DNA of 64,000 nucleotides from Bryum argenteum (lineage: Eukaryota > Streptophyta > Bryopsida > Bryales > Bryaceae). The notes beneath the pieces were generated by a model. That model had not been told where the DNA came from. It saw nothing but the letters and a program-made list of their open reading frames with translations, and made no database searches. The position numbers and the translations under genes were made by a program. Each line of letters begins with the position of its first letter. Position 1 is the first letter of the stretch. The stretch is taken from positions 14,897,258-14,961,257 of the forward strand of contig CM073323.1 in the NCBI GenBank assembly GCA_037043015.1. The letters run 5' to 3'. This document shows positions 36,098-48,798 of the stretch, piece after piece.

Positions 36098-38675
36098 TTA
36101 CGCCGCTCCCACACCAAGAAAATCAATGAAATGAAGTGGTGCGGTGGACCCTGACTGAGGTGGTGGCACTTCTGAGATACGAATCTCGTATTTGTCACTA
36201 GAGGCACTGCTGTCTTTGCAGAGCCTATCATGGCTGGATGTCAAAGGCACAGGAGCCCAGGTGCCGACCTGATTCGATGTATGAAAAGCTGGGGCACCTC
36301 GAGTGCTGCCAATTTGTTGCTGAAATCTGTAGTTATGGTCGCCGGTAGAAGGGCTAATGAAAGGGTTGGGGAGGGAAGGGGTCCAGTGAGAGGCAGTGCC
36401 GGCGTAGCTCAAGCTTCCTCGAAGTGTTGTCTTCAGCCCAACGAAGGAAGCTGCACTAGTGCTGTCTGGTGCAGGAGGGAGTGGCAACGTCGCGCCCTTC
36501 TCCGCACACGCCTCGGCGGCCCTCGTGAGTAGCCCTGCTGTGATCTCGCTGTCTAGATGCGCGTAGAGCAGCTGCTGCTTCTCGACATTTGAAGTTGAAC
36601 TTGGCAAGTACACGGGCCTCCTGCCACCTGCACAATACATCAGATACCAATTAGTTCTCTATAGAAACACAACTGTTGAAGGCTTTGAAAGCTCTGAACA
36701 CGTCTGATCGGGATAAAAAAGAACAACAATTACTCAGAATGCCAGGTCCGTTTGAGCAGTAACGAAGCTGCAGTAACGAAGCTGCAATCTGGAACTGTGC
36801 AGAGCTTTACTAAAGAATCAGTTCTAATCGAGCATTGACTATGATATATATCGCTGACAGGTTCGGAAAAAACAATGCCAACAAGTCTAAGTTACGCCAG
36901 GTCCTTGTTGGTCATTATGTGGTAGCTCAGATCAGGTACTTGAAACAGTGAAGAAACTTATAAGAAAGAAACCTGACAGTTGTAGAAACTAGTGCAACAA
37001 GGATCAGTAATCTCAACGGATCTGTGATCTGCATCGAAGGTGCAGAACATTATTGAGGGCTTGAACAATGAAAGTTAGAGAAGGGGCTAGTACCTGCAAT
37101 GACAGCCCCGAAGGACGGTGAAGGTATTGGAGTGGTGATCGAAGCGGCCCCAAAGTTGGCAAGGTTCACCGAATCGCTCCGCGGCGACAAGCTGGACACA
37201 TCGCTGATCGAGCTGGTATGCTTGCCCTGTGCTGCAAGGGGCGGCGACTCCGCTAGATCGTCGGAGTGTTTCGCCGTGGGCGACGAATCTCCTGAGTGAT
37301 GGTTTAGTCCGGCGATACTGTTACTTCTGTTGTGTCTAGCCTTGATGCCGCGGCGATTGTTCGCCTGGGTCGTTGCTTTGCTGCGACGGTTGTTGGCTCG
37401 CGACCGCTCCCGCAGCTTCCTCGCCATGACTACATGCCAGTGATTCTTCACTGCGTTGTCTGTGCGCCCCGGAAACAGACGCGCGATCATGGCCCACTTG
37501 TTGCCGTGGAAGCGGTGCGCGGCTAGTAGCCGCTCCTCTTCTTCCTCCGTGAATGGACGCCGGTTGATCCGAGGGTCCAGCTGATTGAACCACCGTAGCC
37601 TGCAGCTTTTCCCTGTACAGTCCACACCGATCATCGTGCACTGCGTCAGTACAATCTGCAAATGTACGTCACAACTTGCCCATCACTGCACTAGTACTAG
37701 GAAATAAACAACTTTCGAAAAACTCTTCATTTAAGACGCTCCTCAACTACAATCCGTATGGTTCTGCGGACGGTTTCAGTTTTCGGATGTCCCCTCGAAG
37801 TAAGTACCCTGTGTTCCACCTTCCATCCGCCCGCCGGCCCTGAAGATTTTACTAGTTTTCAATATCTAGTTTTCAGCTCCAGCTTTAGATCCGATATTAG
37901 ATAATGGTTCGAGCTGTATCGGATGGGCGCCCATGCACTGATACCCCGGCAAGTTGTAGAACTCGTGGCGACGGTGCATTACCTTGACTACTTTGTGACT
38001 TGGAGACTGTAACTAGACAAAATGTTATCGGAATACGTGATGCTGTCAGTCTGTTTTGGAACGGGAAGGTAAGCACACAACCCAGATACGGTGAAGAAGT
38101 GCAGTACCTGATCGACCCTGAAGTTTCTCCGCAATCAGGTTCCAGTTCTGGGGACCGTACTGCGATACAAGCTCCCGGAGCTTATCGTCTTCCGCGGGGC
38201 GCCAGTGACCCCGGGGACACAGCTTGGACTGCACACTCTCGCCATCTCGACCTAGAAAAGTGACCATCTCCATGTCCTCGTGGGAGTCTTTCCTGTCGTC
38301 ATCCAAGCTAATACCGTTTTCCATGTCGTCGTCATCGCCGTTGCAACTCTCTACGGACAACATCCGCCACGCGCGCTCGTCGGCCGACATATCGACGAGC
38401 GCGTGGAAAGGGATCCTCCCGGAGTCGCCTGCCGCTGGGGTGCCTGTGTCGGACCCAGAGTTCGAGGTTCTCTCGCCGTCGGTCACCGACGAGAACCCCG
38501 GCTTCGTCTGAAACAGCGAATTTGTGGTCTTTACGATGAAGCCGTTTTCCACAATTTGGCCTTTCTGAAACAATCGCATCCTTTCAGCTTCCTCGGCGAA
38601 GCTGTGAAGCTGGCCCAGGATCGACTTGTTGGCGCCGCTGCTGGACCAGTTACCCCTCTCTTCCATTACCATCAT
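36098..38675 (-). CDS. R2R3-MYB transcription factor, subgroup 21 (MYB52/54/56/105/117 type)
   Basis: Coding exons on the minus strand are 38675-38108, 37612-37094 and 36627-36098. Both introns (495 and 466 bp) are GT-AG and phase 1, and the product is 538 residues. R2 begins at [14 protein letters not shown] (Trp158, Trp178, Trp197); R3 has Phe210, Trp229 and Trp248 with [14 protein letters not shown] and [34 protein letters not shown] marks subgroup 21, as does the C-terminal [10 protein letters not shown]. The first intron splits the Gly190 codon before KSCRLRW, a standard MYB position; the usual second intron inside R3 is absent. Residues 1-154 are a long N-terminal region with an acidic patch (DDDD at 114-117). 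The family are nuclear DNA-binding regulators of organ boundaries, cell walls and growth. The ATG at 38675 is supported by an in-frame TAA at about 38713. A miR156-type site and an upstream ORF precede it. Confidence 0.93.
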
Positions 38676-38700
38676 GTTCCCGATGTAGTCGTTGTCCGTG

Positions 38701-38748
38701 CTACACTTGGGTTAACCTTGCAGCCAACTGACAGAAGAGAGAGAGCAT
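38701..38748 (-). promoter_or_regulatory. Upstream ORF (15 codons) in the MYB leader
   Basis: ATG at 38748-38746 opens a 15-codon frame (MLSLFCQLAARLTQV) that ends at TAG 38703-38701, 25 nt before the MYB start codon. If the leader reaches this far, scanning ribosomes meet this ATG first and MYB translation would need leaky scanning or reinitiation. The ATG is part of the miR156-type site. Confidence 0.45.
38729..38748 (-). promoter_or_regulatory. Candidate miR156/miR529 target site in the MYB 5' leader
   Basis: The mRNA strand reads ATGCTCTCTCTCTTCTGTCA. It pairs with miR156 (TGACAGAAGAGAGTGAGCAC as DNA) at all but two positions, miRNA nucleotides 14 and 20; a mismatch at 14 is the normal state of SPL target sites. 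Pairing is perfect across the cleavage position (10-11). The preceding bases CGGGC partly extend toward an miR529-type pairing. No matching star arm lies within several hundred bases on either side, so this is a possible target and not a MIR locus. Confidence 0.55.
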
Positions 38749-40296
38749 GCCCGATGTGGAGAGCACAATAAGTTTTTCTGGGTGAAGGAAGCTACACTCG
38801 TCGACGGCCGGCCTTCCGGCACATTTCCTAGTTTCACTCGCCAGAATCGTCGTGATGCAATGTGCCCAACGAGCAGGAATTTGACTTACTAGTGCGCAAA
38901 ATCACAAAAATTGGTCATGAGCATACTGTCAAAACCACTCTAGCTTCGATTTCAATTGATGCCTCTACGCAACACTCCGGCGTCCGTTGATCTTCCCTAG
39001 CGACCCTAACGAGCTTGTTGTTCGGAATCCCGTCTCGCCCGGACCAATGTAATGTTCGTCATGAGAGCTTCTAATGGCTATTGGCTCCGCCTCCGAAACC
39101 ACCCATTGGAACTCAACGATCACACGAATCTAAACGAAACCATCCGCACCTGAGAAGCTAGTACAGTACATTTGTCAGCAAGGAGAGGATTCGGGAAAAC
39201 TCCGGGGACTAAAGTTGTTCATGTCTATCACATTCTTGGCCAGTACATTGCAAGTTTCCAAAGATCCTTCCGCCGGCGTCGCCTGCTCAGAGCCCCGTAC
39301 TATATTTCAAGCACAAGCGTGCAGTTGCTGGCGAGCTGCTGCTGCGCTTTGCTTTCCATGTACATTCACGAGCTGCTAGCCACGTTGCGGGATGCGAGTG
39401 GTACTTAGCATATCTCGCGATGAGGCAGTGTTGCAGTGGAAGAGCCCGGGGGGCTATGTAGGCTTCTGTGATGAAGACGCAAGGAGCGTGGATAGGACAA
39501 GGGCAAGAAATGGAGCAGAAGACGAGGAAGAAAAGAACGACGGAGGGCAACAGCAACAGCGGCAGCAACAGCGGCAGCAACAGCAGCAAACATGCACACA
39601 AGTGGGGCCACAGAAAGAGTACTACACTACGCAGAGTGATGCACGGCTTTGCCCGCCGGCTCCTTCACCGAAGGTGCCCGAACGCTTGCAGCACAACCCA
39701 AACTGGAGAACGACGACGTTCGACGACAACAAAAGTGCTCTCAATGAATAGAAAAGGCAGCCTGACAACAAGGGTAGATATAATGCTAATAAGAGCATGT
39801 AAGTTTCGGCCCCCGGAACATTGAAATGTTTGGAAGCATAGTAAAGTAAACAGCTAAAGTAAGGACGAGGACGAAGAAGAAGTAGAAGTAGAAGACTGCC
39901 CTCGGACAGAACTACACCAACAGAAAATAAAGGGAATGACTGACCCCATGCATCCAACGGTGGAGGTGAAGGATGATCCAAGCTTGGTGCTACCCCAACG
40001 TGCAACGGCTGATTCTTATGCTTTTGTTGTTGCAGGAATTGGAGGGGAGGACAAAGTTTTTGCCCTTCCATGCACTGGCTGCTTGTTCATTCCTCTCACC
40101 AAGATTTTACATCAAATAGTACGAACTTATCGCACGACTCAAAATCTCGGGCACAATATCTCTTAGCATACAGAAACTGGTTGGAGGAAAAAAAATTAAA
40201 AAAATCAAACACTTTGCAAATTTATGAGAAAGGAACTTGTGGACTCTTTCTTGCTTTCATGGCACGGAATATTTTGTTTTACTGGTGAAATCTGCT
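38749..40296 (-). promoter_or_regulatory. MYB promoter/leader region
   Basis: Relatively GC-rich, low-copy DNA upstream of MYB. It contains a CAG/CGG-type trinucleotide stretch (about 39548-39590, CAACAGCGGCAG units) and GAAGAAGTAGAAGTAGAAG at about 39876-39895. Long frames on both strands here are products of these repeats and of low complexity. The transcription start could not be fixed. Confidence 0.3.
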
Positions 40297-40686
40297 TTAT
40301 AAGAGCTCGTTCTGATCTTCGAAGCAAGCATAATCAATAGCTTCTATCTTCTCGATTGCAAAGTGTGAGCAGACACAGTAGTCATTTGAATTCCAGGTGA
40401 TCTTTAGGGATGTTTTTCTCGCTCCCGCCTGAAGTGGAGCTATATCATTGCAATCTTTGTTTATTATTTGATTTTGTGTAGGTTGGACTGAGTACTTCCA
40501 AGAAATAGTGTTTGCAACGTGGTCCAACACAATCTTGCATTTTTGCGTGATAGCCATGTTGTAGCCCAACATTTGAATTTCTTGCTTTTTGTGTCTGCGT
40601 TGCGTGCTCAAATGGTCAAGAACCGCTAAGGGTTCAACTCCTACATTCTCGGTCCCCGAACACTTTGTAGCCATTTGCCATTCCAT
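40297..40686 (-). other. Open frame, 129 codons, unrecognised
   Basis: The minus frame opens with ATG at 40686 and has reasonably protein-like composition: a region QEIQMLGYNMAITQKCK, then a Trp/Ser-containing tail. It ends without a recognisable domain. It could be a decayed exon; coding status is uncertain. Confidence 0.2.
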
Positions 40687-43600
40687 ACAAGTGATTTATG
40701 GAAGAATGTGTGTGATTATGAAGCTGTGCTCGCTTGGAATTGATGTAGACTAATGTGACGATCCAACAAATATCCAATAAAGACATACACAACCAATATA
40801 CTAGTCTCATTCCGTAATAATTTTTGAACCGTTCACCAAAGAGGGGTTTTACAATACAACTCGACCAAATGCTTTGACAAGACTACAAGGCAACCTTGAA
40901 TTTTGAGATTTGAGCCCTTACAAGATTCTTGTTCAAAAGAATCTTCCATGCCCTTTACAGGACAATCTACTTTTTAATTTCCACTCTCATCCAATATGAC
41001 ATTCACATAGGGATTTCAAAAAAGCTTCATAGTGATTGTATAATATGAACATGGTGTTTGCTATACATATGAGATATGCGGTTGTCCATATTGCCTTATA
41101 GTGTAGTAATAAAGTTTTGTATATAGGATGAGCTAAAATCACCAACACAACTAGTTTAAAATGAATATGTGATACACATCTATCTATATCTTAAATAGCT
41201 ACATTTTTACTATGTAAATAATATACAAAACTAGAATTGATGTGTGCATAAAACAAGCTCATTTCACAAAGATATAAGTGAGATCACCTCATTGGACTAT
41301 GTGGATGATGTGAGCTTCATTCTCTTGGCTAAATATGTGTTGCGCTCCACCAATCCATATATAATTCATTGCGGGCACAATTCAATTATATACATAGAAT
41401 CTTGTATAAGAACTTGTATAAGAACTTGTATAGGAACACCCATGGCATGAACCTTAGGCCTTGAATACTAAAAATCAATGGTGCTATTAAACAATTTATC
41501 ATTTGGAAAAATTTAACATTACCAAGCCTAAGAGCTCTAAGCATGACCGCTCATTCTAGCAACCAATCATTGGCCATCTTCAATAAATCCGTCACCATAG
41601 GCTCAAGTAGACAAGCTAAAAACAAACTAACTATCAAAAAAGAGTTAGCAAGCCAAGCCAAGCCAAGATTCTCGACAACATTAAATTTATATTGGGCTCA
41701 GAGAAAAGAATGCATTCTAGGAGCAAGCGGTGGTCCTACTTTTTTGGGGTTCGAGCATTGATACCCATCAATTGAACCTATCATCATGAAGCCTCCGTTA
41801 TCTATTTCCCTCTCGAAGTTTGTGGCTTAATGTCGACCCATCTCAACTTGTAATGAATAACATCAATGAGATGTCAAAGTTGATGACAAAAACAACCTAA
41901 AACAAGCATATCAAGGTAGAAGCATAGGTACCCAATGGTCGGAATAGTTCCAAAACACGAAGAATTTTGAACGGGTGGAAAAGGGATTTAGCATTTCGGG
42001 GGTGAACAGTGGACCTTAGTTGCTAGGGCACATGGGTGGTGGTGCTTGGTAAAAGTTCTCCAACTGTGGAAGTTTTCAAACGTAAAAGTCCATGGATTTG
42101 AGGATCCTACGACATGGTTTGGTTTTGCGTTCCACAACAGTCGCATCAAGCCCAAGGCGCTACTGTACGATAAAACCATACGAACCTACAGTGGATAGGC
42201 AGTAGGCATGGTACAGTGCGTGAACGAGGCTACTGTAGAGTGGATGAAGAGTGATTAGTAGAGTAGGAACAAAAGGTAATGATTATGGGGAGGACCGAAC
42301 GACCGTGCCAAAGAGAGTAGTAGTGATGTCCTAAAACCAAACCAGTGGGGGCAATGCGATGGCCGGTGTCAGAAGCAGGCAGGCAGGACGCACTGACGCA
42401 GCAGCGCAGGGGGGAGCGGCACCACCGCAGCAGTAGGCTAGGGACTACTGTAGCTAAGGAGCGAGGGAATCCATAAAGACCCATCACTCGATAGCTAGCT
42501 AGCTAGACCTTCGCTTCCCTCCTCCACTGCCATGATCCGATCGGTCCAAACTCCAGAGGAAACTCTAGGAACAAGGAAGGCAGGGCAGGACAGGGCAGGC
42601 CACACATCAATAAACTAGTCGTAATCCAAGTGGGAGCTGCTCAGCGCCTTATTATAGCCCTCCTCCGGAGATTCCCTGTCTCCGGGCGGGGCATGGTGGC
42701 TGCTGATGCACAGCTGATGAATGTTCTAACTTTGCGTGATGCATCGCATCTCATCGCATCGCAAGGTGATAGTGGGCAGCACTTGCATATGATATATTCA
42801 CTTCACTGCCGCATCATCAAACTCGTGCCCTGCGCCTGCGAGCGAATCGTCCGATCGAATCAATTAGTCCTACTTATCGTCCGTGTCGCTTGCCCCTGTT
42901 CAATCATTTACGATGCGCCTCGCCATCTGCCCACTCACAAGTCACAACCACCGCTCAACGTTCTCCATCGGCATTTGCAAATTTTCAGCGGAATGCTTCA
43001 ATCTCGAGTTTGCTACACCACCGTACGTACCAGTGTCACTGTACCGGTTGTTGTTGCAAGACGACACTTGTTTCTCACAACAGTAGTATTATTCCTTCTC
43101 ACCTGTTTCTGAAGAAATCAAATAGCCCACTTCAGGACAAAGAACTCCAAGCCCTCTATCTGAGATTGGCTTGAATAAAGTGCATATCAACAAGCCTCCA
43201 TGATTGGCTTTGAACTTCTTTTTACGTTATACTTCTTTTTGTTCTAATGATCTTTTTTGAAACCATCTCGAATTAAAATCCTCGAGAATATTTGTGAACA
43301 ACACTGTGGCAATTATTTTTTATCACCACTATAGGGTCACCAAGGGTTATGGAGATAATCAAACTCAAGTATCCCTTATCGAGAGATGTTTAAGTGCATC
43401 TTATCTTGGACTCTTGGCAGCCACCTGAATATCATAATATGTCACCTAAAATCGAGATATTTGCAAAGTCACAATATTCACGAGTGACTACCGGTTTGAC
43501 AACTTGTCGTCGTCATGATAATGAAGATCATGATATTCCCAAGGTCATAATATCACATAAAAAGTGAAAATGAAGGTTTGGACCTCAATATCTCATCCCT

Positions 43601-46600
43601 CACTTGACCTTTCTTTCTCCACCTTCACCAATCCTCATCGCTTGCTAAAGACCCCTTCATATTTGTTTAGTTGTCAAACAACCCTTCATATTCTCATTAT
43701 CATGATATGTACAAATCATAAATTTCACAATAACTATGTAACTATCACAACATTTTATTATTGGCTTGTCAAACAACTCTTCGTATTCTCATTATCATGA
43801 TATGTGAAAATCAAAATAACGAGTGAAATCAAAGGTCCTCTACTTATCACATCATTTTATTATTGGATTGCCAAATGGAGCATTAGATATGTTATAAAAT
43901 GTATGTTCACTAACTCAACCCTTGCTCAATAAACAATAAAAAGACCTCAATGCACTAACCATAATAATATGGTAAAATTTCTCTAGATAGTCACTATTTA
44001 TTATGTAATGAATCACCCCCTAAGTTCTGCGAAATTCAAATCTATATCTGACTTGGAAAATTTACTCAAACCACTAAAAATAGTCAAAGATTTCGAGCTT
44101 TATCTTAGAGGTTGTAGAATAGAGGGAAAATGTTGTAGTAAAGAGTTTAGGGCCACATGCCCACATCACTTATGCTTAAATAAATTCCAAAGTCTCTTAG
44201 TTTTGGTACACATCTTAAACACTTTGGGCAAAGAATGAGGTTTTATATTAGAAGCTCCTTGACCAAGAAGGCAATAGGGGGTTGCGGAAGGAACCTCGAT
44301 TGGGGTGTTGAGTTACATTGCTCCCAACACGGACATTTCATTATAAATACATGGATATTTGGGGAGAAAAAGCGAGACGAAACATACAACTAAAAAACTC
44401 ATGGGAATATGAACATGTTTATTAGCGGGACCTGCGTTCTCACACTAGTATTATTTCTTCGTAAATGCCACCTCTTAATCTCTATTTGAAGAATATTGGG
44501 AAAGAAAAAAAAAAAAAAAAAAAAAAAAAATGCGATCCAAAATCGCTTGTTGAAATGTATTCAAAAACATAGTTATTTTTGTGTGCTCAATACCAGGTGT
44601 TTTTGAGCAGTGAAGCTTATACCTATTTACATTAAGTTCATCCGAAGTCCTTGAACCTTTTGCATTAATTTAGAAAAAGTCGTCTTCCTATTAAGGTTGA
44701 AGAGTCAACTAAGCATCTCAGCATCTTGATCTAAAACCCGAATTTAATCATGAGTTTGTTCCCACATGGCGTGAGCTTAAACATAAGATGGTCACGCATA
44801 AGATGTCGGGTCGCTTTCCATAGAGTTCATGAAGAGGTTCAATATAATTTTGAAGTTGCTATTGGAAGTCTTTTGAACCGAGGAGTCCCCGGCAATTGTT
44901 TCATATGTCAAAATTTGGATCTTGAAAATGATCATTTCCCGTGATTCGACCTTCACAAACCTAGTGTTCTACCGTAGTATGCATCCACCCTCTAATCACT
45001 AATTGAAAATTGATATGATTGGCCAAAATTACATATTATATGATAATGTAGAGAAAGGCCAGTGATAACCTAAGAGGAACATCATCAACTTTCAAAATAG
45101 CAAGTTTTTGAACACTAAGAAACCTTGCCATGTATGTGATTAAACTTTAAAGGCTGATTGTGAACAATTTATGAATCTAAAAGTGGTCATGAAAACTGGA
45201 CGTGGTTCCCAACTCACCAACCTTGTGCAAAAACCATAATTTATTTATTTATTTATTTATTTTTAAATTTTTGTTCGCACGACATCCTATTGGTTAAGCA
45301 TATCATACACTTAACATAAGAATTACAAATATCAATATACTTCACAAAAATTTCATTTTCTCCACCTACCAAATTTTATTATTCTCTTTCTCAAATCTCC
45401 CATATTCACATGCTAAAATTCTTAGACCCCACTTAAAGGTGCCACTCCCTTATTTTGGAAGAAACAAATAAAATAGTGAAGAATAAGAATTGAAGCTTCT
45501 AACTTAACAGCAACCCTCACATTCAGGTGCTTGTTTCAAAGCAAGGTGACTTCCAAATATATAATTACAACCTATAATTATAAGGAACCAAAACAATTCC
45601 AAATGGGGAATGGGGCCAAAGTACAACAACAATAATAAAAGATAATAATAATTATTATGGCATAACTGTCTCTTGGGATCTGTTAGTAGAATTTTAATCA
45701 TCCATTTTGCCTCCCTCCTAAACTTGATTAATTTATTTAAAAAAGAAATTTTCCACAAATAGCAATTTAAATTGTCTTGAGATCTGTGCCGGCTTGGCCT
45801 ATTTTTGCCAAAGAGCCAACCAACAATCTTATCAAGACAATCAATGGAATTTATTAAAGGTTATTTGGAAAAAGCCTGGCTTATTAAATAACCCATGTCT
45901 TTTTTCAAAAAATAGAGCACCATATGATTGTCTAATATAGCCTGTTCTTTGGTCTGGATAATTAATTTACTCCCAGTTGTTTGATAATATTTAAACTTGA
46001 GATGTCAGGTTTGTTTGTCTTGTCCAAATTTGATTTATTAATAAACAAACAAGTTGGTGGGTGATGTCATTTGTGACAAGTGTAAATATTCCCTTTGGGT
46101 GAAAAGTCTGCAATAAATGTACTTTCGTTTGGTTCAAATTTTTATATTATTTTTTCCTTTTTTAAATGGAATGAAAACCACTTGCATAAATTGGCCGTTT
46201 GAGGGGACACTTTTTATTCTTTTGAGGTGATCAATATTTTTGGATGTTTGGAGTTTTCAAACACATTCGGTCGTTTAGTTTCCCAAGAACAACAAACTTT
46301 GGTCCTTTTGCAGGTGAAATATCTGGCGTGGATCCCTAAAGCATTTTCCTTTCCCCAGTTGCAAAAGTACACAATATTTTTACTAAATGTTGCAAGTATA
46401 GTCCTTAAATTAAAAGATAGGTTGAAATATAGTCATGTAGGATGAAAAGTAGCATTTAGCTTAGGTAGAGGGTAACTGGGTCTAATGTTGAATATTGCAC
46501 AAGGAAATGTGTGCAATTTTCGGAAGGAATTTTGTAACTTGTGTTTCATGATTGGTGATATTTCTTCAGAAATTTCAAGATTTAGGGTTGGTTTACACTA

Positions 46601-46974
46601 TGGTGGAGAAGTTCACCGAGCAAGAAATCAATCCCTAGATGTTTCCCGAAGGGTGGGGTACTTTTTTTAATTTTCCCCCCAAACAGTGTGCGGCATAATG
46701 TACGGAGGTATTAAATCATGGTGTCTAAAAACTATAATTAACTTTACGATAATATAGGGTGTAAAATTTATTTGACACTCAATTATAAGTAGGATACATT
46801 GTCAAGTAATGTGTCATATTTATTTTATTTGATTTTTATTTTATAAAAAACAAATAAACTCTAAGATACCCCCAAACGTAAGAATGTAACCGCTAAATAT
46901 TATTAGGGTCAATTATTGCACTCTTGACATGCTTGGATGGATGAAAAATTGCATGCATCGGTCAACTCTTGTGT
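40687..46974. other. Gene-free stretch with simple repeats
   Basis: Mostly AT-rich. Visible items: triplicated AACTTGTATAAG (about 41400-41432); a short frame with YVDD at 41244-41450; GC-richer low-copy DNA at 42180-43110 with TAGC repeats at 42491-42507; A24 tract near 44505-44530; (TTTA)n at 45240-45262. The segment 43420-43860 is repeated at 62095-62750. No gene supported. Confidence 0.35.
43420..43860. repeat. Dispersed repeat, copy 1 (ATCATGATAT-rich)
   Basis: Shares AAATCGAGATA, CACAATATTCAC, GTGAAAATGAAGGT, GTTGTCAAACAACC and TATCATGATATGTACA in order with 62095-62750. The second copy is interrupted by a CACTA-like element. Confidence 0.65.
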
Positions 46975-47175
46975 GAGTACCTCATACTCGTTTGGGAGGA
47001 TACGATGACGGGCATTATATAGACACTAGCGACTAATTAGGAATTAGCATACTCTTCATTCTGAGAACGGTTAGTAGTCCCATCGTTGGTAATGAATGAC
47101 CTACAAGCATACATCTAAGGATAGATCAAACATACAGTCTATTCACGTCGACCTTTGAAGAATTTGATGAGGTTG
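46975..47175. repeat. Partial SINE copy (3' part)
   Basis: Matches the tail of the SINE at 47240-47600 (GGTTAGTAGTCCCATCGTTG, CATACATCTAAGGATAG) without the tRNA-like head. Confidence 0.6.
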
Positions 47176-47239
47176 CTTTGTCGGTTAGCATTCCAAATGA
47201 ACACAAGGTAGCATGAGAGCAAAGTCTCGGTGTTTAGAA

Positions 47240-47600
47240 CAAAGCCATGGCTTGGTGGTTAGGACTCTGGCCCCCAATGAGGAGGTCTTGGGTTCTACCC
47301 TCCATGCCACCACAATGCTCACCACTTAGTCCACCCAACTATGGTGGGGGATTCTTGAACCTTGTTGTATGGGTACCTCAAAGCCCTATGGAGGAATACC
47401 ATGTTTGGTATCTCTAAGGCACTAGTAGCTAGCTAGGAACGAGCACAGTGTTCACCCCAAATGGGTTAGTAGTCACACCATTGGTGAAATGACCTCTAGG
47501 CATACATTTAAGGATAGGTGGAACACACATCCGAAGAAGAAGAAGGACATCAAACCCCTATGGATTGGCGTGAATATAGTGTCTGTTCGACCTACCCTTG
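47240..47600 (+). mobile_element. tRNA-derived SINE
   Basis: The head carries RNA polymerase III promoter boxes in tRNA spacing: A box TGGCTTGGTGGTTAGG at 47248-47263 and B box GGGTTCTACCC at 47290-47300. The body continues to the CATACATTTAAGGATAGG tail found alone at 46975-47175 and 54920-55045. The 3' boundary is approximate. Confidence 0.7.
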
Positions 47601-48798
47601 ATGACATGCCCAAGGGTCATAATAACAATGGTATAGGACTACTCGCCCCTCTCTGAGTGGACACTGTAGAACAAAAATCGAGATCCAATAAATTGTAAAG
47701 TGGTTGTTTGGAGTGTAATCAGTTGTATAAAAGTAGGAGGATGGTTTTGTTGGTCGTCACATTGTTGACATATATATTCAGGCCGACCTCTAAATAGGAT
47801 GAGAGCATGCTTGCATAGGGTGGTGGTGAATGAATGAAAGGGGAATGTTGGTGTTGGTGGGATCAAGCAAGGAAGGAAGGACTTTTGTGGGATCTTGTGC
47901 AAAAGGACAAAAGATTGTTCACATGGGATGAGATGATGGAACCCATCACCGTCCTTTGCCCCTCCTCCCTTTCCTTTCCTTTTACACTTTTTCATGAAAC
48001 CATGCTAAGTTATCATCACACCATCCTTCACGAGCAGTGCAGTGCCTCAGTCCTTTTTATGTTGTTTCCTACTTTGGCATGTACTGCACTACTTACTGCT
48101 TTGCTTCCTTCCTTCCTCCCTGCACAGCACAATTATTATTATTAATAGCTCTGTATACTCATATCAATGGCTGCAGTCTCAACATTCTCCTACTGTCTGT
48201 CTTGTGATAAGTATAATAATATGGCTTTAATTCAATTCTTGAATAAACAAACGCATGAGAAACTCAAGGAAGAATCATCCACCATTCCACTTTTTATGAC
48301 TCACATTGTTGTCTTCGGTTTCAGCTAGATTTTGTGGAATATTTTGTTATGAGGCTCGTTCACACCCCCTCCTGGTGAGCTTAGGCCCAGCCCAATCGGG
48401 TCGATTGCTGTCTGGGCAGGTCACAGATTCTTCATTTTAAATTGTACAGGGTTGGATGTGATTGCAGGCTGGGGAGTTTTCTCGTCACTTTTTGGCAATT
48501 TACTTTTTGCAATCTAATTCTTTGCATTGTAGGTTTTATGCACAGTGAGGTTCATCATTGACTGTTGGGCAGTGTATAGGCCAATGACAACACTGATACA
48601 AAAGTGCTCTGTATGAGGGGCTTAGTGCTCAAATTGCAGGTGGGCAGAGAAGAAATGGGTGTGGAGTGGGTTCAGCAATAGTGTCGCAGCTTATAAGAGC
48701 ATCGGCACCGGATGGCCTGGCACGCATTGCAAATGAGCTTTGAGGCCACTGTAGCCCCAAACAATCCCCACCAACGAGCTCATTAAGGGGAATGTACT
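47601..48798. other. Intergenic, nothing recognised
   Basis: Contains purine- and pyrimidine-rich runs with spurious frames. No gene supported. Confidence 0.35.

Noticed and set aside
36230-37526. Plus-strand frames opposite the MYB exons
   Set aside because: Shadows of GC-rich MYB coding sequence on the minus strand.
38729-38748. Plus-strand match to mature miR156 as a MIR156 gene
   Set aside because: No complementary star arm (TTCTGTCA-type) lies within several hundred bases, so no hairpin precursor is possible; it fits a target site on the minus strand better.
39392-40071. Long frames on both strands rich in Gln/Ser or Leu
   Set aside because: They are generated by CAG/CGG and GAAGAA simple repeats upstream of MYB.
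42630-43112. 160-codon plus frame
   Set aside because: Starts at GTG, has no family resemblance, and overlaps other equally long frames in the same GC-richer stretch.
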